Shown: piece by piece, positions 51,777 through 59,448 of the stretch
Position numbering within the stretch: position 1 is the first letter of the stretch
Layout: each line of letters opens with the position of its first letter
NCBI RefSeq assembly: GCF_041321145.1
Contig: NZ_JBGGWA010000001.1
Location: 682,001 to 746,000 of the forward strand
Length of the DNA stretch: 64,000 nt
Source of the DNA: Paraburkholderia sp041321145
GTDB taxonomy: Bacteria > Pseudomonadota > Gammaproteobacteria > Burkholderiales > Burkholderiaceae
Reading direction: 5' to 3'
Made by a program: the position numbers and the translations under genes
Notes under the pieces: model-generated
Databases searched by the model: none
Told to the model about the DNA's origin: nothing
The model's input: the letters and a program-made list of their open reading frames with translations, nothing else

Positions 51777-52185
51777 CCTGAGCGCTATCCGCCGCCGATT
51801 CCGCTTAGTCCGCCTCTTTCATTCTTTGGCTCCGGGACATCTGTCGAACAATTGGCTTCGTACCAGAAGCAGGGGCAAGCATGTGGCATGCCTGCACAGC
51901 CCGATCGAGTCGCCGCCGGTGACGTCGAACTTACATGTTTTCGACAGTTTTACACTGCACTTGCAAGTTCGCCCGCGGGTCGTTCTCCTTGCAATTCGCC
52001 TGCGCGGTCCGCTGCTATTGGGGGCGACGTCGCGCGCACAGAAAGGTGGCCCGCTGGCAAGGTTTTTGCGATACATCACGTTGTGACATTATTTCGATGC
52101 CGAGCGCTCAGATCGGAACAGGCGACGCTGATATGAGTAGACAACCACTTGCGAGTTGGCCCACGGGCCGAGCAGGAGAAGAGAG
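51777..52185. other. 409-base intergenic region before the ThDP-enzyme operon
   Basis: No gene is recognisable; the short open frames here lack ribosome sites and family features. The region includes a 10-base palindrome ACTTGCAAGT (51959-51968) and an AT-richer stretch near 52060-52105 (TTTTTGCGATACATCACG, TGTGACATTATTTCG) that may hold the promoter of the 52186-64000 operon. AGGAG at 52175-52179 is the ribosome site of the next gene. Confidence 0.5.
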
Positions 52186-54033
52186 ATGAGCCAGACGGTC
52201 AGCGATTTTCTTGTCGAACGACTGCACCAATGGGGCGTCCGCCGTATCTACGGCTACCCCGGCGACGGAATCAACGGCATCCTGGGCGCGTTGAACCGCG
52301 CCGAGGGAAAGATTGAGTTCATTCAGGTCCGGCACGAAGAAATGGCTGCCTTCATGGCCTCGGCGCACGCCAAGTTCACGGGAGAACTTGGCGTATGTCT
52401 TGCGACCTCGGGGCCAGGCGCGTCCCACCTCGTCACCGGTCTGTACGACGCGCGCATGGATCACATGCCCGTGCTTGCCATCGCCGGCCAGCAGGCGCGG
52501 GCATCGCTCGGCGGCCATTATCAGCAGGAGCTCGATCTGCCGTCGCTGTTCAAGGACGTGGCCGGTGCGTTCGTCCAGCAGGCGAGCGTGCCGCCTCAGG
52601 TGCGGCATCTGGTCGACCGCGCGATTCGCGTCGCGTTGTCCGAACGACGCGTGACGGCGATCGTGCTCCCTAACGACCTCCAGGACGAGGCTTATCAGGA
52701 CCCGCCGCGCCAGCACGGCACGATTCATTCGGGTATTGGCTACTCGGCACCCAAGGTCGTGCCGAAGGATGACGATCTGCGTCGCGCGGCCGACCTATTG
52801 AACGCGGGCGAAAAGATTGCGATTCTGGTCGGCGCGGGCGCCTTGCACGCCACCGACGAAGTCATCGCGATCGCGGACAAGCTCGGCGCCGGCGTCGCGA
52901 AGGCACTTCTCGGCAAGGCGGCGTTGCCTGACGAACTCCCGTGGGTCACGGGCTCCATCGGCATGCTCGGCACCAAGCCGAGCTGGGACATGATGACGGA
53001 GTGCGACACGTTGCTGATGATCGGTTCCGGTTTTCCCTATTCGGAATTCCTGCCGAAAGAAGGACAGGCGCGCGGCGTGCAGATCGACCTGAAAGCGGAC
53101 ATGCTGAGCCTGCGCTATCCGATGGAGGTCAATCTGGTCGGCGACAGCGTCGATACGTTGAAAGCGCTCCTGCCGCTGCTGCAGGAAAAAACCGACCGCG
53201 CCTGGCGCAAGAAGATCGAAGGCGGGGTCAGCGAGTGGTGGAAGACGCTCGAAGCGCGCGCGATGGAAAAAGCCGAAACCAACGTGAATCCGCAGCGCGT
53301 GATGTGGGAGCTCTCACCGCGTCTGCCCGAACGCGCCATCATTACGAGCGATTCGGGTTCGTGCGCGAACTGGTACGCGCGTGATCTCAAGATTCGCCGC
53401 GGCATGATGTGTTCGCTATCCGGCGGCCTCGCGTCGATGGGCGCGGCGGTGCCGTATGCAATCGCTGCGAAGTTCGCCTATCCGGACCGGCCGGTGATCG
53501 CGCTCGTCGGCGACGGTGCAATGCAGATGAACAACATGGCCGAACTGATCACGGTTTCGAAGTACTGGAAGCAATGGTCGAGTCCGCACTGGATCTGCAT
53601 GGTGCTGAACAATGAGGATCTGAATCAGGTGACGTGGGAACAGCGCGTGATGGAAGGCGACCCCAAGTTCAATGCATCGCAGCAAATTCCCAATGTGCCG
53701 TATCACAAGTTCGCGGAACTGATCGGACTGAAAGGCATTTACGTCGACGATCCCGAGCGCCTCGGCGCGGCGTGGGAAGAAGCGCTCGCAGCGGACCGCC
53801 CTGTGGTGCTGGAAGTGAAGTCGGACCCCAACGTGCCGCCGTTGCCGCCGCACATCTCACTGAAGGAAGCGAAGGCCTTCGCGGAAACGCTGATCAAGGG
53901 CGACCCTCAGGAAGGCAGCATGCTGATGGGGGCGATGAAGCAGGTGTTCAGCGCCGTGCTTCCGCACGGCCACAAGACTCACGACGAGTCCGACGAGAAG
54001 TCCGACAAAAAGTCCGACGAGAAGAAGGGCTGA
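52186..54033 (+). CDS. ThDP-dependent enzyme, pyruvate oxidase/acetolactate synthase type
   Basis: ATG 52186 follows AGGAGAAGAG. The 615-residue protein has the three-domain POX/AHAS layout: an N-terminal PYR domain with the catalytic glutamate in RHEEMAAFMASAHAKFTG and GVCLATSGPGASHLVTGL, a central nucleotide-binding-like domain (about 205-340), and a C-terminal PP domain with the cofactor motif GDGAMQMNNMAEL...NNEDLNQV. The sequence is nearer to PoxB-like oxidases than to biosynthetic AHAS. A C-terminal tail rich in D, E, K and H (DESDEKSDKKSDEKKG) is unusual; PoxB-type enzymes use a C-terminal segment to bind membranes, so the tail may matter for location. It leads an operon with redox enzymes. 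The substrate is probably a 2-keto acid. Confidence 0.88.
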   Translation: MSQTVSDFLVERLHQWGVRRIYGYPGDGINGILGALNRAEGKIEFIQVRHEEMAAFMASAHAKFTGELGVCLATSGPGASHLVTGLYDARMDHMPVLAIAGQQARASLGGHYQQELDLPSLFKDVAGAFVQQASVPPQVRHLVDRAIRVALSERRVTAIVLPNDLQDEAYQDPPRQHGTIHSGIGYSAPKVVPKDDDLRRAADLLNAGEKIAILVGAGALHATDEVIAIADKLGAGVAKALLGKAALPDELPWVTGSIGMLGTKPSWDMMTECDTLLMIGSGFPYSEFLPKEGQARGVQIDLKADMLSLRYPMEVNLVGDSVDTLKALLPLLQEKTDRAWRKKIEGGVSEWWKTLEARAMEKAETNVNPQRVMWELSPRLPERAIITSDSGSCANWYARDLKIRRGMMCSLSGGLASMGAAVPYAIAAKFAYPDRPVIALVGDGAMQMNNMAELITVSKYWKQWSSPHWICMVLNNEDLNQVTWEQRVMEGDPKFNASQQIPNVPYHKFAELIGLKGIYVDDPERLGAAWEEALAADRPVVLEVKSDPNVPPLPPHISLKEAKAFAETLIKGDPQEGSMLMGAMKQVFSAVLPHGHKTHDESDEKSDKKSDEKKG

Positions 54034-54037
54034 GGCG

Positions 54038-55144
54038 ATGCCCGCTCACTCAACCGGCGCGCCGCTCGGACGGATGCGGGCGCTGGCGTACACCATTCCG
54101 ACCGACAAGCCCGAGGCGGACGGCACCATCGCGTGGAACGCGACGACCCTGGTGGTCGTCGAGGTCGACGCGGGCGGCAAGACCGGCCTCGGCTACACCT
54201 ATGCGAGTGCGTCCGTGGTGCCGCTCATCGAGCATATGCTGGCGAAAGCCGTCGAACACCGCGACGCGTTCGACATACCCGGCGCATGGCTTGCGATGCA
54301 GCGCAGCGTGCGTAATCTCGGACGGGAAGCGCTTGCCGCGATGGCAATCTCCGCGGCCGACTGCGCGCTGTGGGACTTGAAGGCGAAGCTGCTCGACTTG
54401 CCGCTGGCACGACTGCTCGGCCGGTTGCGCGACGCTGTGCCGATCTACGGCAGCGGCGGCTTTACGACCTATACGGACGACGACCTGCGCGAGCAGTTCT
54501 CGCGCTGGGTGGCCGACGACGGATGTCGCTGGGTGAAAATGAAAATCGGCTCGGATCCCGCGCGTGATCCGCATCGGGTCGAAGTGGCGCGTGCCGCGAT
54601 TGGCGAGCGCGGCCTTTTCGTCGACGCGAACGGCGCCCTTGACGTCAAGCAGGCCGCCGGCCTTGCCACGGTGTTGGGTGAACAACAGGTCAGCTGGTTC
54701 GAGGAGCCGGTGTCGTCCGACGATCTCGAAGGGCTGCGCCGATTGCGTGCTCTGGTACCGCACGACATGGAGGTTGCAGCGGGCGAATACGGATACACCG
54801 CCGACTATTTCCGCCGCATGCTCGAAGCCGGTGCGGTGGACGTGTTGCAGGCCGACGCAAGCCGGTGCGGCGGCATCACGGGCTTCATGCAGGCAGCGAA
54901 TCTGGCGGACGTCCATCACATCGCGCTGTCCGCGCACTGCGCGCCGGCGTTGCACTTGCACGTTGCGTGCGCGGTACCGCGCTTGCGGCATCAGGAATGG
55001 TTTCATGACCACGTCCGTATCGAGCGCATGTTGTTCGACGGCGCACCGATACCGCACGACGGCGTGATCACCCCCGACCTGTCGCGTCCGGGTTGTGGAC
55101 TCGAATTCAAACATGCGGATGCGCAGCGCTATCGCGCCCATTGA
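54038..55144 (+). CDS. enolase-superfamily dehydratase/racemase (MR subgroup)
   Basis: The 368-residue protein begins 4 bases after the ThDP gene. The capping N-terminal domain runs to about 125 and the TIM barrel shows the mandelate-racemase subgroup residues in order: KMKIG (KxK base), FVDANGALD (metal Asp), WFEEPVSSDDL (metal Glu), AAGEYGY (metal Glu), QADASRCGG and LSAHCAP with the likely catalytic histidine. Members abstract an alpha-proton from sugar acids or similar carboxylates, leading to dehydration or racemisation. With a sugar- or alcohol-oxidising flavoprotein downstream and a keto-acid enzyme upstream, a sugar-acid dehydratase is the most natural guess. The exact substrate is unknown. 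Confidence 0.88.
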   Translation: MPAHSTGAPLGRMRALAYTIPTDKPEADGTIAWNATTLVVVEVDAGGKTGLGYTYASASVVPLIEHMLAKAVEHRDAFDIPGAWLAMQRSVRNLGREALAAMAISAADCALWDLKAKLLDLPLARLLGRLRDAVPIYGSGGFTTYTDDDLREQFSRWVADDGCRWVKMKIGSDPARDPHRVEVARAAIGERGLFVDANGALDVKQAAGLATVLGEQQVSWFEEPVSSDDLEGLRRLRALVPHDMEVAAGEYGYTADYFRRMLEAGAVDVLQADASRCGGITGFMQAANLADVHHIALSAHCAPALHLHVACAVPRLRHQEWFHDHVRIERMLFDGAPIPHDGVITPDLSRPGCGLEFKHADAQRYRAH

Positions 55145-55155
55145 AAGGAGTGGCG

Positions 55156-56106
55156 ATGCAAAAGGCGGAAATGATCGGCTTCGGAATCGTGGGCGCGGCC
55201 GCTGCGCTGGCGGCAACCGCTGCAGTGACTCGCACAGGCGGCGCGCGGCGGCAGGCGCGGCGCCCGCGCGTGACCCATGCCGGGTTCCCGGCGCATCTGG
55301 ACGCAGCCAGGAAGCTCAACCGCAGTTCTGCGCTGCTGGCGCTATCGGTGCTGGCCGACAGTGGGATGGAACACTATCGCGGCTCGTTCGAGAACCGTGC
55401 CATGTATACGCCGATTGTCGTGTCGCTTCTGTCGCTCGGCGCCGGCGTGCATGGTGGCATGGACGGCACCCCGGCTGCCCACCGTGTACGTGACGCAATC
55501 TATCTGACGGCTGCGGCGACCGGTGTTATCGGCAACGGTTTTCATCTGTACAACATATTGAAACGACCCGGCGGACTTGGCTGGGGCAACCTCTTTTACG
55601 CCGCGCCGATTGGCGCCCCGATCGCGATGCTGCTTTCTGGCGCACTCGGCGCGGCTGCCGAGCGGCTGCGCGACGAGCCTGCGCGCGATCCGCGCCTGGG
55701 CGGCATGCCTGCCGGCCGCGCGCTGGCGCTGCTCGCAAGTATCGGATTGATCGGCACGGTCGGCGAAGCTGCGCTGCTGCATTTCAGGGGCGCGTTTCAC
55801 AACCCCGCCATGTACGCGCCGGTTGCGATCCCGCCACTGGCCGCCGCGCTGCTCGCCCACGCCGCGCTCGCCCCGCCGCAGCCGGAGCGCTGGTTCACGC
55901 GGATGTGGCTTCGGTGTACCGCGCTGCTCGGCTTTGCGGGCGTCGGGTTTCATACGTTCGGCGTCGCGCGCAATATGGGCGGCTGGCGCAACTGGTCACA
56001 AAACATCTTTAGCGGGCCACCGCTTCCGGCGCCGCCAAGCTTCACGGCGCTCGCGCTGGCGGGTCTCGCGGCGCTTGGTTTGAGGGAAGGGGAAGCTGAT
56101 GACTGA
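55156..56106 (+). CDS. polytopic membrane protein with internal duplication
   Basis: ATG 55156 follows AAAGGAG. The 316-residue protein has about six to eight hydrophobic segments. Two halves are related: LLALSVLADSGMEHYRGSFENRAMYTPIVVSLLSL (from about residue 58) and LLASIGLIGTVGEAALLHFRGAFHNPAMYAPVAIPPLAA (from about 194) share xxHxRGxFxNxAMYxPV. Such a duplicated helix pair with a histidine suggests cofactor or quinone binding, but no known heme-binding pattern is complete. I do not recognise the family. Genes of this kind next to GMC/gluconate-dehydrogenase-like genes may encode a membrane anchor. It overlaps the next gene by 8 bases. Confidence 0.75.
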   Translation: MQKAEMIGFGIVGAAAALAATAAVTRTGGARRQARRPRVTHAGFPAHLDAARKLNRSSALLALSVLADSGMEHYRGSFENRAMYTPIVVSLLSLGAGVHGGMDGTPAAHRVRDAIYLTAAATGVIGNGFHLYNILKRPGGLGWGNLFYAAPIGAPIAMLLSGALGAAAERLRDEPARDPRLGGMPAGRALALLASIGLIGTVGEAALLHFRGAFHNPAMYAPVAIPPLAAALLAHAALAPPQPERWFTRMWLRCTALLGFAGVGFHTFGVARNMGGWRNWSQNIFSGPPLPAPPSFTALALAGLAALGLREGEADD

Positions 56107-56764
56107 TCAAAAGAATATCCCACGCACTGCGCGTTATCCTGGCTACGACGTACTGCGCAAACGACATACGCCCTCGTGGGACGAAACGACCCGTCGTGTC
56201 GTCGACGCGCGGCTGGCGACCCGGCGCGAGCCGACGTTTCTCGATGAGGCTGCGTGGCGCACACTGGACGCGCTGTGCGGACGCGTCGTGCCCCAGCCGG
56301 CCGACCGGCCGCCCGTGCCGGTCGCGGCGCTCGTCGATGCACGCCTCGAGCGCGATCAGGGCGACGGCTATCGCGATGCGCGGATGCCGTCAACTCGCGC
56401 CGCATGGCAGTTGGGCCTCGCGGCACTCGATGTCGAATCGCAGGCCCGTTACAACGTCGTGTTTCATCAGCTCGACTGCGGCGAGCAGGACGCACTGATT
56501 ACGAAAATGCAGAAGGGCGAGCTGACCGATGCTGCCTGGCACGATATGCCGCCGCAACTGTTCTTCGCGGATCGGGTGCTGCACGACATTTGCGGCGCGT
56601 ACTACTCGCATCCTGCCTCGTGGAGCGAGATCGGTTTCGGCGGTCCCGCGAGTCCGCGCGGCTATGTGCGGCTGGTCGCGGGCAGACGCGACCCCTGGGA
56701 GGCGGTCGAAGCCACGCCTGGCCATGAAGACCAGGCCCGCAAGGAGAACGAACGTGTTCGATGA
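56099..56764 (+). CDS. gluconate 2-dehydrogenase subunit 3-like protein
   Basis: The 221-residue protein (ATG 56099, overlapping the previous stop by 8 bases) has the subunit-3 pattern FLDEAAWRTLDALCGRVVPQPADRPPVPVAALVDARLERDQGDGYRD, then a C-terminal helical domain with FFADRVLHDICGAYYSHPASWSEIGFGGPASPRGY. In gluconate and related dehydrogenases this small subunit helps export and stabilise the flavoprotein and usually carries a Tat signal. Here the N-terminus (MTDQKNIPRTARYPGYDVLRKRH) has no hydrophobic signal. The partner flavoprotein gene overlaps it by 11 bases, supporting a complex. Confidence 0.85.
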   Translation: MTDQKNIPRTARYPGYDVLRKRHTPSWDETTRRVVDARLATRREPTFLDEAAWRTLDALCGRVVPQPADRPPVPVAALVDARLERDQGDGYRDARMPSTRAAWQLGLAALDVESQARYNVVFHQLDCGEQDALITKMQKGELTDAAWHDMPPQLFFADRVLHDICGAYYSHPASWSEIGFGGPASPRGYVRLVAGRRDPWEAVEATPGHEDQARKENERVR

Positions 56765-58412
56765 CGCGCTGCATACGCCTCGCGGCAAGGATGGCCGGGC
56801 GCCCGATGTGCACCGTGTCGGCGGGTGGCTGCCGATGCGCGAGTATCCGCAGAACGAGGCCGTCGATTTCGTCATTGTCGGCACGGGGGCGGGCGGCGGC
56901 ACGCTGGCGTGCCGGCTCGCGCAAAAGGGCTTCTCGGTCGTCGCCTTCGACGCCGGCGCCTGGTGGAGGCCGCTCGAAGAATTTGCCTCGGACGAAACGC
57001 ATCAGGAGAAAGTCTATTGGACCGACGAGCGCATCGTCGATGGTGAAACGCCGCTGCGCCTTGGCAGCAATAACAGCGGCAAGGCGGTCGGCGGCAGCAC
57101 CGTGCACTTTGCGATGGTGTCGCTGCGCTTTCGCCCCGAATGGTTCAAGGCGCGAACGACGCTCGGCTACGGCGCGGATTGGCCGCTGGATTGGCGTGAG
57201 ATGTGGCACTACTACGCGCAGGTCGAAGACGCGTTGAAAATCTCGGGTCCCGTGACTTACCCATGGGGACCCAAGCGTCCACGTTACCCCTATCGTGCTC
57301 ACGAGCTGAACGCCGCAGCGCTGGTGCTGGCGCGCGGCGCCGAGGCGATGGGCATCGACTGGACACCGACGCCGCTCGCCACGGTGTCGGCGCCGCGAGG
57401 CGAATCCCATCAGTGCGTCTATCGCGGGTTTTGCGTGACGGGCTGTTCAACGAATGCGAAGCAGAGCGCGCTGGTGACCTGGGTTCCGTGGGCCGTGCAG
57501 GCGGGTGCCGAGATCCGCGATCTGGCCATGGTCGGCCGCATCGAGACGGACGACGCCGGGCACGCGACCGGCGTGCACTACCTGCGCGAAGGCGTGTGGC
57601 AGTTTCAGCGGGCGCGCAATGTGGTGGTCGCGGGCTATGCGATCGAGACGCCGCGCCTGCTCCTGATGTCCGCCAACGCCGCGTTCCCCGACGGGCTCGC
57701 GAACAGTTCGGGACTGGTCGGCAAGAACCTGATGGTGCAAACCAACCAGGCGGCCTGGGGCGTGATGGACGAAGAAATCCGCTGGTACAAAGGGCCGCCC
57801 TCGCTCGCCATGACCGAGCACTGGAACTACACCGACACGGGCAAGGATTTCTTCGGCGGCTACTGCTACATGAGCCAGGGGGCGCTTCCGAACGCCTGGG
57901 CGTCGACGCAGAACGGTCGCGGCCTATGGGGCGACGCGCTGCTTCATGAAATGGAGAAATACAACCATCAGGTGGGGCTCAAGATTGTCGGCGAGACCCT
58001 GCCGCAGGAGCGAAACCGCGTCACGCTCGCTGACGAAAAAGACCAGTACGGCTTGCCCGTCGCCCGCGTCACGTATTCGCTGTGCGACAACGACACGCGC
58101 CTCGTGAGACACGCGCTCGACTTCATGGGCCAGCACCTGCAAGCTGCGGGCGCACGCGAAATCTGGAATCAGGACAACGATACCTGCCATCTGAACGGTA
58201 CCGCGCGTATGGGCGATGATCCGCGCACGAGTGTGGTCAATAGCGATTGCCGCAGTTGGGACATCCCCAATCTGTGGATCTGCGATGGCTCCGTGTTTCC
58301 GACCGTCGGTGGGGTCAATCCGTCGCTGACGATTCAGGCGATCGCCTACCGCACCGCAGATCGTATCGAAGCGCTCGCCGCGCGGGGGGAACTGTCGTGC
58401 GCTTCGCGCTAA
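56754..58412 (+). CDS. GMC-family FAD-dependent dehydrogenase (large subunit)
   Basis: GTG 56754 lies after AAGGAG; frames further upstream overlap subunit 3. The 552-residue flavoprotein has the dinucleotide site DFVIVGTGAGGGTLACRLAQKG at about 38-60, a family signature GKAVGGSTVHFAM, a cysteine group CVYRGFCVTGC like the iron-sulfur region of FAD-linked sugar dehydrogenases, and the C-terminal active site CHLNGTARMGDDP...SVFPTVGGVNPSLTIQA. It probably oxidises an alcohol or sugar and passes electrons to the triheme cytochrome c encoded downstream. No export signal is visible. It overlaps the cox subunit II gene by 16 bases. The substrate is unknown. Confidence 0.9.
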   Translation: MFDDALHTPRGKDGRAPDVHRVGGWLPMREYPQNEAVDFVIVGTGAGGGTLACRLAQKGFSVVAFDAGAWWRPLEEFASDETHQEKVYWTDERIVDGETPLRLGSNNSGKAVGGSTVHFAMVSLRFRPEWFKARTTLGYGADWPLDWREMWHYYAQVEDALKISGPVTYPWGPKRPRYPYRAHELNAAALVLARGAEAMGIDWTPTPLATVSAPRGESHQCVYRGFCVTGCSTNAKQSALVTWVPWAVQAGAEIRDLAMVGRIETDDAGHATGVHYLREGVWQFQRARNVVVAGYAIETPRLLLMSANAAFPDGLANSSGLVGKNLMVQTNQAAWGVMDEEIRWYKGPPSLAMTEHWNYTDTGKDFFGGYCYMSQGALPNAWASTQNGRGLWGDALLHEMEKYNHQVGLKIVGETLPQERNRVTLADEKDQYGLPVARVTYSLCDNDTRLVRHALDFMGQHLQAAGAREIWNQDNDTCHLNGTARMGDDPRTSVVNSDCRSWDIPNLWICDGSVFPTVGGVNPSLTIQAIAYRTADRIEALAARGELSCASR

Positions 58413-59422
58413 TCTCGGGCAGGTGCAAGCTTGCACTTCTGACGGCGCTTCTCGCGCCGCCGCTGGCGCACGCCGACGCGCCGCTCGAATATTTCCTGCA
58501 TTCCGCCGGACCCGCGGCGACCCCCACGATGCATCTTGGCTGGGGGCTCACTGCAATGTGCGTCGCGGTTGTCGCCATCATTGCTGTCCTGCTGGCAGGC
58601 GCGCTCGTGCGGCGTCGTCCGGCGGCCGCGCCGCGTGCGTTGGGCAAGGAGGGAGGTGGAATGGGCTGGCTCTACATCGGCGTCGGCGTGTCGACGCTGG
58701 CATTGCTGGTGTCGCTCTTCTACACGCTCGTCACCTTGCAGGCGGTCGCGCAACCTTCGGCCGCACCGGGCCTGAGTATCACCGTCACCGCGTACGACTG
58801 GTGGTGGAAGATCGATTACGGCGACGACTCCGATCCGGCCCATCATTTCGTGACGGCCAACGAGATTCACATCCCGGTGGGTGTGCCGGTCAAGATCGGA
58901 CTCAAAAGTGCGGACGTGATTCACGCGTTCTGGGTACCGCGCCTTGCCGGCAAGACCCAGGCGATTCCGGGGCAGGTCAACACGCAATGGATCCAGGCGG
59001 ATGCGCCAGGTGTCTATCGTGGTCAATGCACACAGTTTTGCGGCGCCCAGCATGCACACATGGCGTTCGACGTCGTCGCGCAGCCGCAGGCGGATTTCGA
59101 TGCCTGGCGCGACGCGCAGATTCGTCAGGCGGCGCCCCCGGCTGACGGCCAGGTGCGAACCGGACAGAAGATTTTCATGGATCGCTGCGCCGGCTGCCAT
59201 ACGGTACGGGGCAGCGAGGCTGCGGGTGTGCAAGCGCCGGACCTCACGCATGTGGACTCGCGCCGGGAGCTTGCAGCGGGCACGTTGACGAATACCCCGG
59301 AGCACCTGCTCGACTGGGTCCAGCACGCACAACAGATCAAACCGGATTCGCTGATGCCTGGCTTTACGCTGAACGCGCAGGATGCCGCTGCGCTCTCCGC
59401 CTATCTCGCTACGCTCCACTAG
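58397..59422 (+). CDS. coxB: cytochrome c oxidase subunit II with fused cytochrome c
   Basis: GTG 58397 overlaps the GMC gene by 16 bases. The 341-residue protein has a signal peptide ending near LAHAD (25), two membrane helices at about 48-72 and 93-115 and a CuA domain. Its ligands are the histidine in VIHAFWVP and CTQFCGAQHAHM (C, C, H, M). A C-terminal mono-heme cytochrome c follows (CAGCH with later MPGF methionine). The CuA set is complete, so it should take electrons from a periplasmic cytochrome and pass them to subunit I. The fused heme domain is the caa3-type arrangement. The gene lies directly upstream of subunits I and III. Confidence 0.93.
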   Translation: MRFALISGRCKLALLTALLAPPLAHADAPLEYFLHSAGPAATPTMHLGWGLTAMCVAVVAIIAVLLAGALVRRRPAAAPRALGKEGGGMGWLYIGVGVSTLALLVSLFYTLVTLQAVAQPSAAPGLSITVTAYDWWWKIDYGDDSDPAHHFVTANEIHIPVGVPVKIGLKSADVIHAFWVPRLAGKTQAIPGQVNTQWIQADAPGVYRGQCTQFCGAQHAHMAFDVVAQPQADFDAWRDAQIRQAAPPADGQVRTGQKIFMDRCAGCHTVRGSEAAGVQAPDLTHVDSRRELAAGTLTNTPEHLLDWVQHAQQIKPDSLMPGFTLNAQDAAALSAYLATLH

Positions 59423-59448
59423 TGCATCGCCACCAGACAAGGAAGAAC

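Noticed and set aside
51748..52086. 112-codon plus-strand frame after the secretion operon
   Set aside because: It begins inside the preceding gene, lacks a ribosome site, and its composition resembles noncoding DNA.
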